This document shows positions 13,977 to 22,249 of a DNA stretch of 23,888 nucleotides, piece by piece. The number at the start of each line of letters is the position of its first letter. The first letter of the stretch is position 1. The stretch is taken from IMG/VR virus record IMGVR_UViG_3300044800_000104, positions 1 to 23,888 of that record. One strand, given 5' to 3'. The DNA is from a virus. A model generated the notes under the pieces. It ran no database searches and was not told the origin of the DNA. It saw nothing but the letters and a program-made list of their open reading frames with translations. The translations under genes were made by a program, and so were the position numbers.

Positions 13977-14318
13977 TTAACCTCCTGTAGCCACAGTGCC
14001 GTAAGTAGTATTGACATTGGCTTGAAAACTGTACTGCCTATTCACAAAGCTTGAAGAGAAATTTTGAATTCCTATTACTCCTTGTGTCCCCAAAATCCTC
14101 GCCGTATAGATAGCGTCGATCTTATCTTTGGGAGTCCTTTGACCAAGAATCTGCTGCCATAAAGGAAGTCCATCTGTAAGATCTTCCCACCATTCCCCGT
14201 ATAAAAGCTTGAGGCGTGTGACCACGGCCTGCCCCACGGCATCCCTGCCAGTTAAAAAGTCATTCGATCCGCTGCCCGTGATCATATCACCATTGCTGTC
14301 AAGCTTCCTGTATTTCAT
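13977..14318 (-). CDS. Baseplate wedge protein, gp25/W or Mu gp46-like
   Basis: The product is 113 aa from the ATG at 14318, which shares an ATGA with the stop of the spike gene; the open frame extends upstream but without an alternative start of merit. The visible pattern ITGSGSNDFLTGRDAVGQAV, then RLKLLYGEWWEDLTDGLPLWQ, and I-x-x-x-x-x-ARILGTQGVIGI fits Mu gp46/gp25-type baseplate proteins, which clamp the wedge near the sheath start. It has the usual small size and precedes baseplate J. Confidence 0.82.
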   Translation of the reverse strand: MKYRKLDSNGDMITGSGSNDFLTGRDAVGQAVVTRLKLLYGEWWEDLTDGLPLWQQILGQRTPKDKIDAIYTARILGTQGVIGIQNFSSSFVNRQYSFQANVNTTYGTVATGG

Positions 14319-15178
14319 GACGTTCCCATGGGTAAAAAATACAAAAATGAAGTATAAGCCCCCGCACTGATAACCTGCAAAGTAGTGCTGTAAGTCTCCC
14401 CTTTTCTCACGGGAAAACAAAATGAGTTTGAAGGGATAAAATCAAGACCACCATACATAGATATGCCAGCTGTTCCGCAAAGCACGCCGCCTGCATATCC
14501 TAATAGTCGAACAATTACATTTGGTGCTCCATCAACAAACCCACCATGTAAGAATCCATCAGTATCAGCCGTGTAAGATGATCCTACGGCTTTAGTCTGT
14601 CGAGCACCGAATGATGAGACCTTTTGAGTTATGATATTAAGGGTGTCCGTAGTAAGCTCTATGCTCTGGCTTCCAAAGACAAGCTTCACATGGTCCGCTG
14701 AAAGCTCAATATAATTCGTTCCGGCATCGTTCCTCATTTGAATTGAATTTTGAGAATACCCCTGGAGCACCCTTGGCTGACTCCATGGAGCAAGGATGGC
14801 AAAAGCGTCACTAAGATCGTGTCGCCTCCTAAACATCTGATCCTGAATCCCCCCTGCACTCCACCAGGAGTCTATGCAACTATCGGAGAAAATGAGCAGG
14901 CACTCATCCCCCTGGCTTATTGGGAGCGTGATTGAGAATCCCCCGCTGCGAGGAAGGATGATAGGGACGTCGACAATAAGAGGAAGCCTCTGCCGAGACA
15001 AAACCCCGTCAATATTTATCCTCTCCGTAATACAGGGCTGAACCGTCACGGTTTGCTTTGTGGCATCAAATGACTGGATGATGCCAGGCATCGCCACATG
15101 AAGACGAAACATCACGTTATCGATGATCCTTCTGAAAAGCTCTTCCTGTTCTCCTAATCTCTCTGATACACCCTGCAT
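14315..15178 (-). CDS. Baseplate spike protein, Gp138 N-terminal type
   Basis: The 287-aa product opens with a helix (LFRRIIDNVMFRLHVAMPG) and an OB-like region (GIIQSFDATKQTVTVQP, VDVPIILPRSGGFSITLPI, GDECLLIF, then RRHDLSDAFAI) as in the Gp138 N-terminal family of central spike proteins. The C-terminal part has beta-rich DAGTNYIELSADHVKLVFG, as in needle-like spikes, and then a Gly/Ala-rich segment. It should form the membrane-piercing tip of the tail. The leader AAGGTGAAATA overlaps the stop codon of the hub gene. No metal-binding HxH apex motif is apparent. Confidence 0.8.
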   Translation of the reverse strand: MQGVSERLGEQEELFRRIIDNVMFRLHVAMPGIIQSFDATKQTVTVQPCITERINIDGVLSRQRLPLIVDVPIILPRSGGFSITLPISQGDECLLIFSDSCIDSWWSAGGIQDQMFRRRHDLSDAFAILAPWSQPRVLQGYSQNSIQMRNDAGTNYIELSADHVKLVFGSQSIELTTDTLNIITQKVSSFGARQTKAVGSSYTADTDGFLHGGFVDGAPNVIVRLLGYAGGVLCGTAGISMYGGLDFIPSNSFCFPVRKGETYSTTLQVISAGAYTSFLYFLPMGTS

Positions 15179-15182
15179 TATT

Positions 15183-16166
15183 TCACCTTGTATGAAGTGG
15201 GGTAAATTCTGATATATCCGAATATTTACCTTTAACGTTTACCCCCGTCACATCCACGTACCAATCATTCCCACGTGTGTCCCCGACATAAGAAACCCCA
15301 ATGATTTTGAATTTAAATTCTCGGTCCAAAGCAGTCCAGAATTGACCAACCGTAGCCCGTCTTGTTTTTATGGCGATACTTTGAGGAATTTGAACCACTG
15401 TGAGAGGAGCAGTTATTTTGAGACGGGGATCAAGAAGATGGCGAAATTTAACTCCAAACTCCCACTGTTGGGGCGTCCCAATAAGACCAGTTTCTGGATC
15501 AATGACAATCGGATCTGCTAAATACGGTTCAGCAAGCTTTGCAACATTCCATTCTCCATTTTCTATAAAGGAATAGGCATCTTCATCCTGACAAATCCAT
15601 CTCATTAGCTCCGGAGGCTCCCCAAACATGGTACATCCCCTGGGACTTTGTTTTGTACTAAGGGTTGGAGATATCGTCCCTATTGGTATTGGCTTATGAG
15701 CGTTTTTTGCCATTGTCGCAATCATGCCAGCGTAATCGTATCCCGCCATCTTGGTGGCATTTACAAAATTGGATTCCAGGAGGCCCAACCCATCAAGACA
15801 TCGAAGAGTAGTTTTATAATCAACGACATTCTCTCTATCAAAAAAAGGCTGCCAAACTTTTCCGCTGAAAATAGAGCCATAAGGACCATCTTTATAACCA
15901 GCCTGAAAATTTACCCCCACCAATTCCTGAATGGCAATTTGCTCCGTTTCACTTGCAAAATTCCAAATCGTGAAATCTGCCCAAAATCCCTGTGCAAATA
16001 CGGATTTTTGAATGTTAAATTGCATCTTTAATGGCGTTGGTTGATCGCTTGAAATCTCCAAAGCCTCCGAAGGAAGAGGCGTAGCTTCCGCTCCAAAATA
16101 AGGAGCTAATTCGGGCTTTAAAGTTACAAGGAGCTTCCATTTCCTTCCGTAATACTTAACTGTCAT
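15183..16166 (-). CDS. Baseplate hub protein, gpD/gp27-like position
   Basis: The product is 327 aa from the ATG at 16166, which overlaps the upstream stop as TAATG and has AGGTGG before it; the open frame continues 12 codons further but without a better start. FNIQKSVFAQGFWADFTIWNF, then EQIAIQELVGVNFQAGYKDGPYGSIFSG, and LRCLDGLGLLES follow the pattern of phage hub proteins (strands around the tail tube, then a domain carrying the spike). The C-terminal half has the hub-like KTRRATVGQFWTALDREFKFKI. It sits directly before the spike gene, as expected. The specific family was not confirmed. Confidence 0.7.
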   Translation of the reverse strand: MTVKYYGRKWKLLVTLKPELAPYFGAEATPLPSEALEISSDQPTPLKMQFNIQKSVFAQGFWADFTIWNFASETEQIAIQELVGVNFQAGYKDGPYGSIFSGKVWQPFFDRENVVDYKTTLRCLDGLGLLESNFVNATKMAGYDYAGMIATMAKNAHKPIPIGTISPTLSTKQSPRGCTMFGEPPELMRWICQDEDAYSFIENGEWNVAKLAEPYLADPIVIDPETGLIGTPQQWEFGVKFRHLLDPRLKITAPLTVVQIPQSIAIKTRRATVGQFWTALDREFKFKIIGVSYVGDTRGNDWYVDVTGVNVKGKYSDISEFTPLHTR

Positions 16167-16708
16167 TATCCACCTGAGATATGAATGGCCGAGCCATTCC
16201 AAAACTTGTATTGATGGGATGTCATATTGTACCAGCGATATCCATCATGCTCCATTCCCCACCCAGTTGTGTTTGGATCTGTCATCAAATAAGGAGTCTC
16301 GGGTTGTGGCACGGCAGATGGAGTAGGAAGCAGAGCCTGCGCCACGGAGACCGGGACGGCTGCGGCAGGACCCGTGTCGCTGTAAACCAATTCAAAATCC
16401 GTGCCGAGGTTTTTGTCGTCCGGCTGCTTCGATGGATCGCCACTAACGTTTATTAGGTAAAGGCTTCCAATGACAAGATAAGCATATTGCTCTAATAGAT
16501 TTGCCGCCGGAAATACACCTGGAAGTAATGGGATACCGCAAATATAAGGAACTCCCGTCGGGGGATACCTTATGTCCATTGTCCAGTATCCCGCAGTCTC
16601 GTTGTAGGACAGAAAAAATTCAAGCGTCAAATTCCTCCCGTCTATATTGACCTGGGCCTGGAACTTCTGATTTGGGTCAGATGATAAAGGAATAATTTGA
16701 TCGCTCAT
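16166..16708 (-). CDS. Baseplate plug-like protein
   Basis: The 180-aa product begins IIPLSSDPNQKFQAQVNIDG and continues LTLEFFLSYNETAGYWTMDI, then GIPLLPGVFPAANLLEQYAYLVIGSLYLIN. This resembles the small baseplate plug (gp18 type) of cyanophage Pam3 and its relatives, which closes the tail tube above the hub. The Pam3-type domain should fill about the first 115 residues; the rest (VPQPETPYLMTD, then GYRWYNMTSHQYKFWNG) is an extra aromatic-rich tail of unknown role. It is joined to the genes on both sides by TAATG overlaps. The family assignment is from memory of the pattern. Confidence 0.65.
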   Translation of the reverse strand: MSDQIIPLSSDPNQKFQAQVNIDGRNLTLEFFLSYNETAGYWTMDIRYPPTGVPYICGIPLLPGVFPAANLLEQYAYLVIGSLYLINVSGDPSKQPDDKNLGTDFELVYSDTGPAAAVPVSVAQALLPTPSAVPQPETPYLMTDPNTTGWGMEHDGYRWYNMTSHQYKFWNGSAIHISGG

Positions 16709-17328
16709 TAATAACTCCCAGTCGCCCCACTGGCGTAACTTCCAGTCGCTCCCCCGAAACTTTTAGACTCTTGCGGGGATAGTGAATGGCATTGTAGTGT
16801 GCCCTCATTGGTGATATCCGATGTATCCTTCCTTGCGGATACCGGAACTTTTAAAACTTCAGCTGTGAATATCTGCTTCATCACTATGGTTGCACGAAGA
16901 GCAAACCTGGTTTTAATGTCGTCCTCCGTTGGCATACTCTCAATCACCATATTGTTGTATACCTGAAGCCTCGTATATAAGGTGATCGGCTGGCCAGACA
17001 TCTGAAGGTCGAGAAATTCCTGATATGCCGATTTTGATTTAGAAGGGTCCCCGTTGTAAGATTCTGTCATTTTTTCAAACCCAGGCGGGACGTAAACATC
17101 CATCACATCACTCATCCCTATTTCGATCGAGACCCGCGTTGGAAGTTGATATGAATGATCAGAGATGTTGGCCCCGGTCTGAATGGGGTGTTCCGTTATC
17201 ACACGGGACGGGTAATGCATCGTCTTAAAAACAGCATCGAAAAAATAAAACGTTGGTCCTCCGGTCTTTTGAATTTCCATGTAGACGAGTTGAATTTCAT
17301 CGTTTCCTTGCGGAGGTTTGTATCCCAT
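16708..17328 (-). CDS. Dit-like baseplate protein
   Basis: The 206-aa product has PTFYFFDAVFKTMHYPSR, then ITEHPIQTGANISDHSYQLPTR and VSIEIGMSDVMD, which matches the Dit-like N-terminal domain of baseplate proteins in short-baseplate myophages. Next is TLYTRLQVYNNMVIESM, typical of the barrel. The last 30 residues are low complexity and end in ATGSYASGATGSY, a small repeat. It should form the ring between tail tube and hub. AGGAGG lies at the end of the tape measure gene, with the two genes nearly abutting. Confidence 0.72.
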   Translation of the reverse strand: MGYKPPQGNDEIQLVYMEIQKTGGPTFYFFDAVFKTMHYPSRVITEHPIQTGANISDHSYQLPTRVSIEIGMSDVMDVYVPPGFEKMTESYNGDPSKSKSAYQEFLDLQMSGQPITLYTRLQVYNNMVIESMPTEDDIKTRFALRATIVMKQIFTAEVLKVPVSARKDTSDITNEGTLQCHSLSPQESKSFGGATGSYASGATGSY

Positions 17329-17329
17329 T

Positions 17330-18934
17330 TCAACCTCCTCCCACCGAGCTCATCAGTCTTATCTGTCTTGAGCTTCTTCGGCGCCTCTCTTCTTCGGCGG
17401 CATCCAATATTGCTCTCTTCACTTCTTCAGGATTTCCCCCATGGACAGTTACGTTTACATTAAAGTCCCCTTCGGTCACGTTTGATGAAGGATAATATCT
17501 ACCGGCTGTTTTTAAAATGTACTCCTCCACGGACGGGTACATTCCCCCTTTTCCCTGTCGTCTCCATGGATCATAAAGTGGCTTCCCTCTCTGTAGGGAT
17601 TCGGCATATCCTTCGCCCGCATACCAGGCGGCCGCCACAAGTCTTTCATCCCCGAACTTTTTCATATAATGACTGAACATGAAAGAAGCTACCTGCTCTT
17701 GGTTCCCTGGGGTCATAGGGGCGTTTGCTGGCAAACCAGCTTTCGGAGCCCACTGTGCCCAAGTTCCGGGCATGATCTGATACTTGCCTCGTGCCCCGCT
17801 GGGATTATAAGCGTAATAATTTCCTCCCGATTCCTGAGCCGCTATGGCCTCACGGATAGAAGAAATTCCTGAAAGAAATTTCGTTACGCCAGGCAAGAAT
17901 CGCAGGATTGGAATTCCAGCTTCAAGCGCCCTTCCCAAAGTAGACGGCTCCGCCCTACCTTCTTTAGCACGGATTTCTCCTACACTTCCTTTTCTTTTTT
18001 CTTCAATTGCTCCCATTTTCAAGGCGCCTTTTTCTATTTCATCCATCATGTGACTCAATCGCTCAGCGGCCTCGCTATAATTCCCAGTAAGAATAAGGGA
18101 TATCGCATGGGCAGCGATTATGGCGGTCTTTGCAAATGTTGATAAGAAGGTAAGACCCTCTTTTAGAAATGCAATAAAATTTGCTTTTCCTTCGGACGTA
18201 GAAAGCCCAAAAAGCTTGAAAAAGAGATTACCAATACTCTCCTGTAATTTGTACCAATCTGTCAGGATTTCTTTAATCTCCGGCCAAATTTCCTTTACGA
18301 CACGGAGAATCTTCATCAAAAAATCAGATATCCTTTCCGTCCACATTGGAAGATTAGATTGAATATAGGTATTTAGTTTACGCATCCACTCAAGAGGATC
18401 AATGCCAGCTCGTTTAAGTCCCTGCATGATGAAAGAGGTAAGGAAGCGTGCACCAAGCTGCATTTCCATTCTGAGCTTTGTGAATTCAAAGGTGATATCC
18501 CGCACATACCGGAGATTCTTTTCTACGTCTGGCCCTCCTATCATTTTCTCAATGCCCATCAATTCCTTTAATCTTTCCCTTAGTTCGGGCACCCACATCA
18601 CTTCTTCAAGAGGTCTACCCAGGGCGTCCAGCGCCATTTTCAGACGCCTCGCCTGATCGGTCGCCATGAACATACGCATGGCAAACACTTGATAATTCAA
18701 ATCGGCAGTGGCAGTTTTTTCCATCAAGGCAATGGTGGCGGCTGTTATTGAAGCGAGAGCGGTGACAACCGTTGCTGCGCCCCTAACGAAATATGTCCCC
18801 ATTTTGGAGCTGTGTTCTTCGGCGAGTTTGGAGATGTTTTTCAGGGTCTGCTCGAATTTGGCATATGAGGCGGTATCGATCTTAAATCCGAGTCCGACAA
18901 GGTATTCTTTGATAGTATTAAGGTCAAAGGGCAT
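17330..18934 (-). CDS. Tape measure protein with lytic transglycosylase domain
   Basis: The 534-aa product is helical through most of its length. It opens with YLVGLGFKIDTASYAKFEQTLKN, typical of tape measures, has a hydrophobic segment at about 53-70 and a second at 269-283. Residues about 358-485 form an SLT/lysozyme-like domain: E368 in AAQESGGN is the likely catalytic Glu, followed by NPSGARGKYQIMPGTW and AAAWYAGEG. It sets tail length (at about 1.5 A per residue roughly 80 nm) and locally opens peptidoglycan. AAAGGA lies before the ATG, which overlaps the chaperone extension by 11 nt. The C-terminus is very basic. Confidence 0.88.
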   Translation of the reverse strand: MPFDLNTIKEYLVGLGFKIDTASYAKFEQTLKNISKLAEEHSSKMGTYFVRGAATVVTALASITAATIALMEKTATADLNYQVFAMRMFMATDQARRLKMALDALGRPLEEVMWVPELRERLKELMGIEKMIGGPDVEKNLRYVRDITFEFTKLRMEMQLGARFLTSFIMQGLKRAGIDPLEWMRKLNTYIQSNLPMWTERISDFLMKILRVVKEIWPEIKEILTDWYKLQESIGNLFFKLFGLSTSEGKANFIAFLKEGLTFLSTFAKTAIIAAHAISLILTGNYSEAAERLSHMMDEIEKGALKMGAIEEKRKGSVGEIRAKEGRAEPSTLGRALEAGIPILRFLPGVTKFLSGISSIREAIAAQESGGNYYAYNPSGARGKYQIMPGTWAQWAPKAGLPANAPMTPGNQEQVASFMFSHYMKKFGDERLVAAAWYAGEGYAESLQRGKPLYDPWRRQGKGGMYPSVEEYILKTAGRYYPSSNVTEGDFNVNVTVHGGNPEEVKRAILDAAEEERRRRSSRQIRLMSSVGGG

Positions 18935-19169
18935 CGGCGTCCTTTCTCAACTTCATCCATCCTTGGTATCTTTTCTCATTCTCCGCTTTCGTCTCAGCCA
19001 TTTCGTACCAGTCAAGAAGGTCTTCAAAAGTATAAGTCCCGTCCCAGACTTCGTGTTGTTTCCATTCGCCCGCCATTACGGGGCCATAGGCGAATTGATC
19101 GACGGTTTCGCACCGGGCGGCACTAAATCCCGGAGAGTCTTCAACCCCTCGCTCAGTGCGTTTCCTTCG
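18924..19169 (-). CDS. Tail assembly chaperone frameshift extension (GT-like)
   Basis: This frame joins the upstream chaperone by a -1 shift at the TTTTTTC site, giving a fusion of 139 plus 81 residues (220 aa). The extension is RRKRTERGVEDSPG and so on to the C-terminus GWMKLRKDADAL, with a helical TFEDLLDWYEMAETKAENEKR segment. An ATG at 19076 overlaps the previous stop as TAATG, but no ribosome binding site precedes it, so separate translation (50 aa) is less likely than frameshifting. This matches the G/GT and P2 E/E' arrangement upstream of the tape measure gene. Confidence 0.75.
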   Translation of the reverse strand, partial: RRKRTERGVEDSPGFSAARCETVDQFAYGPVMAGEWKQHEVWDGTYTFEDLLDWYEMAETKAENEKRYQGWMKLRKDADAL

Positions 19170-19585
19170 AAAAAACTTGTTAGGTTGAATATGAGGGCAT
19201 GACCCATCAGCATCAGCACCGTCATGACATCCGGTTCCTCTACCGCCCATCTCCCGTCCGGCATCAGGATGTCAAGGGCCGCCTCGTCATTTCCCAACGG
19301 CCTCAGCTCTTTGCACACCTTTAGGCAGTCCATTTGGAGGTCTACGAACTGCTGCCTCGTCATTATGGTGCGCTGTACCGCCATTCCCATCGAGCCGAGC
19401 AGTCCTCCAACATCAGTTTCAGATTGATTTCCCACGGCTGAAAGCACCATCTCGTCGAACCCAAGGGGAATCATGGTATACATAAGTTGATAAAGAATGT
19501 AGCTCCCAACAAGCGGAGTGAACTTCTGTATCCTCCATCGCCTATCCGACAATTCGATGTCTTTGTAGGTCTCACGTTTCTGCAT
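19076..19585 (-). CDS. Tail assembly chaperone (G/E-like)
   Basis: The 169-aa product is helical (DIELSDRRWRIQKFTPLVGSY, FDEMVLSAVG, QFVDLQMDCLKVCKELRPLG) and sits between the tail tube and tape measure genes, the fixed position of tail assembly chaperones. It also has EPDVMTVLMLMGHAL, a hydrophobic helix that may bind the tape measure. The expected slippery site lies near its 3' end, so a minority of ribosomes would make the extended form. AAAGGAACAT precedes the ATG. The function in coating the tape measure is from knowledge of the family. Confidence 0.8.
   Translation of the reverse strand: MQKRETYKDIELSDRRWRIQKFTPLVGSYILYQLMYTMIPLGFDEMVLSAVGNQSETDVGGLLGSMGMAVQRTIMTRQQFVDLQMDCLKVCKELRPLGNDEAALDILMPDGRWAVEEPDVMTVLMLMGHALIFNLTSFFEGNALSEGLKTLRDLVPPGAKPSINSPMAP
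19169..19175 (-). promoter_or_regulatory. -1 programmed frameshift site TTTTTTC
   Basis: The zero-frame codons are AGT TTT TTC, so T TTT TTC fits the X XXY YYZ rule. A -1 slip continues with CGA AGG AAA in the frame that stays open to 18924. A GCACT/AGTGC stem could form starting about 9 nt downstream, but with a long loop. P2 gene E uses the close variant TTTTTTG. Confidence 0.8.
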
Positions 19586-19596
19586 ATGTTCCTTTC

Positions 19597-20043
19597 TTAT
19601 GCGTTAATGGTCTGAATGTCAGCCGCCATCAGAGGCCAATGCCTGACTTGACCTGATCTCTGGTAAGGCTGATCGGCTAACTTTTGAAAACTCATCCCAA
19701 ATAGATTGTGAGATCTTCCGGTCACGATGTCCCTAATAGTTGCAGTCATCAAAGCCCATTGGTCCGGAGTTGCGATGAGAACTTGGTTATAGGTCTTCAA
19801 GAGCCATTCATCAAGATCGCTCGTTTGCTGAACTTCCAGAGTCACAATGCCGTTATTCCCTAAAATTTTGGATATCATCACGATCCCGTCTGCGGCCACA
19901 CTATGCTCCGTTTTTTCAGTGGACATCACGATGCTGACGCTCCCAACCCCTGTCTGTAGACCCCCCGCACCGGCAAAGGCAAATACCCCCGTCAATGGGT
20001 GATCTAACGCACCTGCCACGTTCTGAAAGCTATAGACGTACAT
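19597..20043 (-). CDS. Tail tube protein (DUF3277-like)
   Basis: The 148-aa product follows the sheath gene, the normal place for the inner tube. It begins MYVYSFQNVAGALDHPL and has SVSIVMSTEKTEHSVAADGIVM and GNNGIVTLEVQQTSDLDEWL, alternating strands that fit a tube barrel; the pattern recalls DUF3277-type tube proteins found beside DUF3383-type sheaths in Burkholderia Bcep-type phages. The length is typical for a tube monomer. It stacks in hexamer rings within the sheath. AAAGGAGGGATAAAAA lies before the ATG. Confidence 0.82.
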   Translation of the reverse strand: MYVYSFQNVAGALDHPLTGVFAFAGAGGLQTGVGSVSIVMSTEKTEHSVAADGIVMISKILGNNGIVTLEVQQTSDLDEWLLKTYNQVLIATPDQWALMTATIRDIVTGRSHNLFGMSFQKLADQPYQRSGQVRHWPLMAADIQTINA

Positions 20044-20069
20044 TTTTTATCCCTCCTTTATCAGTCATA

Positions 20070-21428
20070 TCAATCTACATTGACCTGGATAAGAACGCCC
20101 TGAACGCCTCCCGCCTCATGACAGGCCACATAAATAGGAGGTGCCTTTCTTGCCTGTCTGTCTGCATTCGATTGAGAAGCCACAGTCTGAGACTGCACCA
20201 CATATCCCCTCGGCATTGGATCACCGGGGTTCAATTTCAATATGTTTATAAGCCCCATCCATGTCCCAGGAGCCAGATACCCTATGGTCACCGCCTGATC
20301 ACAAGCCTGGTTGATCACGTGAACGATCTGATTGACACCCGCTTCGGTTTGGGGAATCTTGGGAGTCCCGTAGAGCAGGTCCATAACGTTCAATTGGATA
20401 TTCACCGCCAGCATGTCGGAGTTTATAATTTGATCGAGCCATCGACCAGAGGGCATCGCTCCTTTCTCGAAGAAGTCATAAAACCCGCCCCGCTCGATAT
20501 AGACGTTGCCATTATTTCCCTCTATGGTCTGAATGTCGTTCTCACTCAATGGATTGCTCAGGGCCAGGTTCTCAGGAGTCACGCCCACGAGGGTTTTGAA
20601 GTCTATGATGAAGGCGGAATTTGCAAGTCCGGTATTAAGCCCCATTGCCCTTCCCATGCCCGCAGCCATCGCATAGGGAACGGTGCTCCACAGCCCTATT
20701 GAGCGATTATAATTATTTCCCTTGAGCACACTAAAGACATTCCCTGCCACCCCCGACCTTGCGTCTCCATCCGAGGTGTCTATCATATAAATTGAGGGAG
20801 GAGTGGCGCTCTCAGCCCACAATGCTAAAGCAATGTCATCCGCTTTTACCGCTCCGCAAAAGTAACCCGCATACCAATGGGGACTCACCGCCCTACAAGC
20901 CTGCATGGCTAATGTGGGATCTTCATTCTGAACGGCGGTGATATTTACCTTGAATCCCGTGCCAAGTCCCCCCGTGGTGCTGAGGCCATTGGCTACCGCA
21001 TAGCCCGTGCCATTGGTCTGAATCTGGAAAGTTAGAACAACGCCGGCATTTACCGTGAGAACTTTTACGGTTCCACTTACCCCGCCACTCTGAACTACTG
21101 TGCATATATCATTCACGGCATAACCAGTTCCCCCCGCATTAAGGGTCAATGTTCCCATTGCACCGTTGTCCTGTCTGCCGACTGAAAGGTATAGGGGAGC
21201 TGGGCTCTGGGCAAAATAAAGCTGAGCGGCCAGATACTCGGGGTCAGTGATTTGGAAGTTGTCCGTAATCATGCCCGCAAGATCCGTGTAGCGCTTCACC
21301 CTTGTGGCCGTGGGTATGTGAATGCTCACCCCCATGATAAGACCTTCATTGAAGGTGGGCCTGGGGGCCGCTGCCAGAGCTATTTGGATCACAATCTGAA
21401 CAATGTTGTTGAGAGTTAATGGAATCAT
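20070..21428 (-). CDS. Tail sheath protein (DUF3383-like) with inserted domain
   Basis: The 452-aa product starts with VQIVIQIALAAAPRPTFNEGL and has the Asp-Pro-Glu-Tyr-rich core (TDLAGMITDNFQITDPEYLAAQLYF), the sheath-like PLYLSVGR strand and a C-terminal region with NVMDLLYGTPKIPQTEAGV and IGYLAPGTWMG. These fit the DUF3383-type sheath of Bcep-like phages. Residues about 92-167 are a Gly/Thr/Val-rich insert with two GTGY motifs that has a relative in the neighbouring neck protein; it should lie on the outer face of the sheath. It is followed directly by the tube gene. AAAGGAGGAAAAGACC precedes the start. Confidence 0.85.
   Translation of the reverse strand: MIPLTLNNIVQIVIQIALAAAPRPTFNEGLIMGVSIHIPTATRVKRYTDLAGMITDNFQITDPEYLAAQLYFAQSPAPLYLSVGRQDNGAMGTLTLNAGGTGYAVNDICTVVQSGGVSGTVKVLTVNAGVVLTFQIQTNGTGYAVANGLSTTGGLGTGFKVNITAVQNEDPTLAMQACRAVSPHWYAGYFCGAVKADDIALALWAESATPPSIYMIDTSDGDARSGVAGNVFSVLKGNNYNRSIGLWSTVPYAMAAGMGRAMGLNTGLANSAFIIDFKTLVGVTPENLALSNPLSENDIQTIEGNNGNVYIERGGFYDFFEKGAMPSGRWLDQIINSDMLAVNIQLNVMDLLYGTPKIPQTEAGVNQIVHVINQACDQAVTIGYLAPGTWMGLINILKLNPGDPMPRGYVVQSQTVASQSNADRQARKAPPIYVACHEAGGVQGVLIQVNVD
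20928..21155 (-). other. GTGY-type domain inserted in the sheath
   Basis: Residues 92-167. Two units of G-[GT]-x-G-Y-x-x-x-[ND]-G/D-[IL] type, each with a following beta strand (ICTVVQSGG, VLTFQIQTNG). Closely parallels residues 32-107 of the protein at 21443-22249. Confidence 0.7.
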
Positions 21429-21442
21429 GGTCTTTTCCTCCT

Positions 21443-22249
21443 TTAAGAAATTTGAATTAGTTCATCTATCCCCTGGTCTGTTATCAATTCTACGCCCGAG
21501 CTCTTAATAAAATGACTATCTGCATTTCTAACTATTCCTTCATAGAACCTTATGTAAAAATCACACCTATCCCACCATTGCCCTACCCAAGGCTCAGGCG
21601 CCCTGACTGGAAGCGGGATATTGGGAATAATCGAAAGATTGTTCTGGTCAAGCATCTCCTGAATCTCTGGAGACAGTATTTGCTCCCATATAGAAAGGGC
21701 ATGATCACTTGAATTCGGCCCATAAAATATCCAGTTGATCCGGTTGACGGCCACATAGGACATGGCCCTGTTCTGACTGTCGGGTTGAGGGTTTGAATAT
21801 TTTACGTCCCTGATCCTGGCGTATGGGTCATCGTCACGGCTGACGTATATAAACCCCACGTCATCAGTCCTTCCCCATGCCGGAGCACCCACCGGAGGCC
21901 ACCCTATCCTAATCTTATCGGGATCAGGAATGACGGTCAGAACATTAAGAATACATCCCGTTCCTCCTGAAGGAATGACCGTGGTCAAAAGGCCTGACCC
22001 GATCTCATACCCCGTCCCAGGATTGAGGATAACTATTCCCGCTACTGCACCCCCTGCGCCAACTTCCACTACCTTTACCGTGGCCCCTGCTCCCCCGCTC
22101 TGTACGACCGTGAGCACATCATTTAAATGATAGCCGCTTCCTCCGACATTGATTGAGGCGGCGGCGACCTCCCCATTTATGCCCAAGACCTCACACGTGA
22201 TAAGTTGGAAAAGGGTCTCTAAATCTGAGATGGATTTGTATGTATCCAT
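21443..22249 (-). CDS. Neck or tail terminator protein with inserted GTGY domain
   Basis: The 268-aa product has an N-terminal helix (SISDLETLFQLITCEVLGING), a Gly/Val-rich insert at about 32-107 and then KIRIGWPPVGAPAWGRTDDVGFIYV. The C-terminal half has WVGQWWDRCDFYIRFYEG, the most family-like part; it recalls gp12-like neck terminators of Bcep/Pam3-type phages, which cap the tube at its head end. It sits between the connector-like gene and the sheath, as expected. The insert is the same kind as in the sheath. It overlaps the next gene by TAATG. Confidence 0.72.
   Translation of the reverse strand: MDTYKSISDLETLFQLITCEVLGINGEVAAASINVGGSGYHLNDVLTVVQSGGAGATVKVVEVGAGGAVAGIVILNPGTGYEIGSGLLTTVIPSGGTGCILNVLTVIPDPDKIRIGWPPVGAPAWGRTDDVGFIYVSRDDDPYARIRDVKYSNPQPDSQNRAMSYVAVNRINWIFYGPNSSDHALSIWEQILSPEIQEMLDQNNLSIIPNIPLPVRAPEPWVGQWWDRCDFYIRFYEGIVRNADSHFIKSSGVELITDQGIDELIQIS
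21929..22156 (-). other. GTGY-type domain inserted in the neck protein
   Basis: Residues 32-107, VGGSGYHLNDVLTVVQSGG and NPGTGYEIGSGLLTT being the two units. Similar to the sheath insert at 20928-21155. Confidence 0.7.

Noticed and set aside
18924-19250. Full 108-aa open frame as an independent gene
   Set aside because: Its upstream part overlaps the chaperone out of frame without a start signal; frameshift expression explains it better.
19995-20702. 235-aa plus-strand open frame
   Set aside because: Antisense to the tail tube and sheath genes, with no start signal and unnatural His/Arg/Ser composition; a shadow of the sheath gene.
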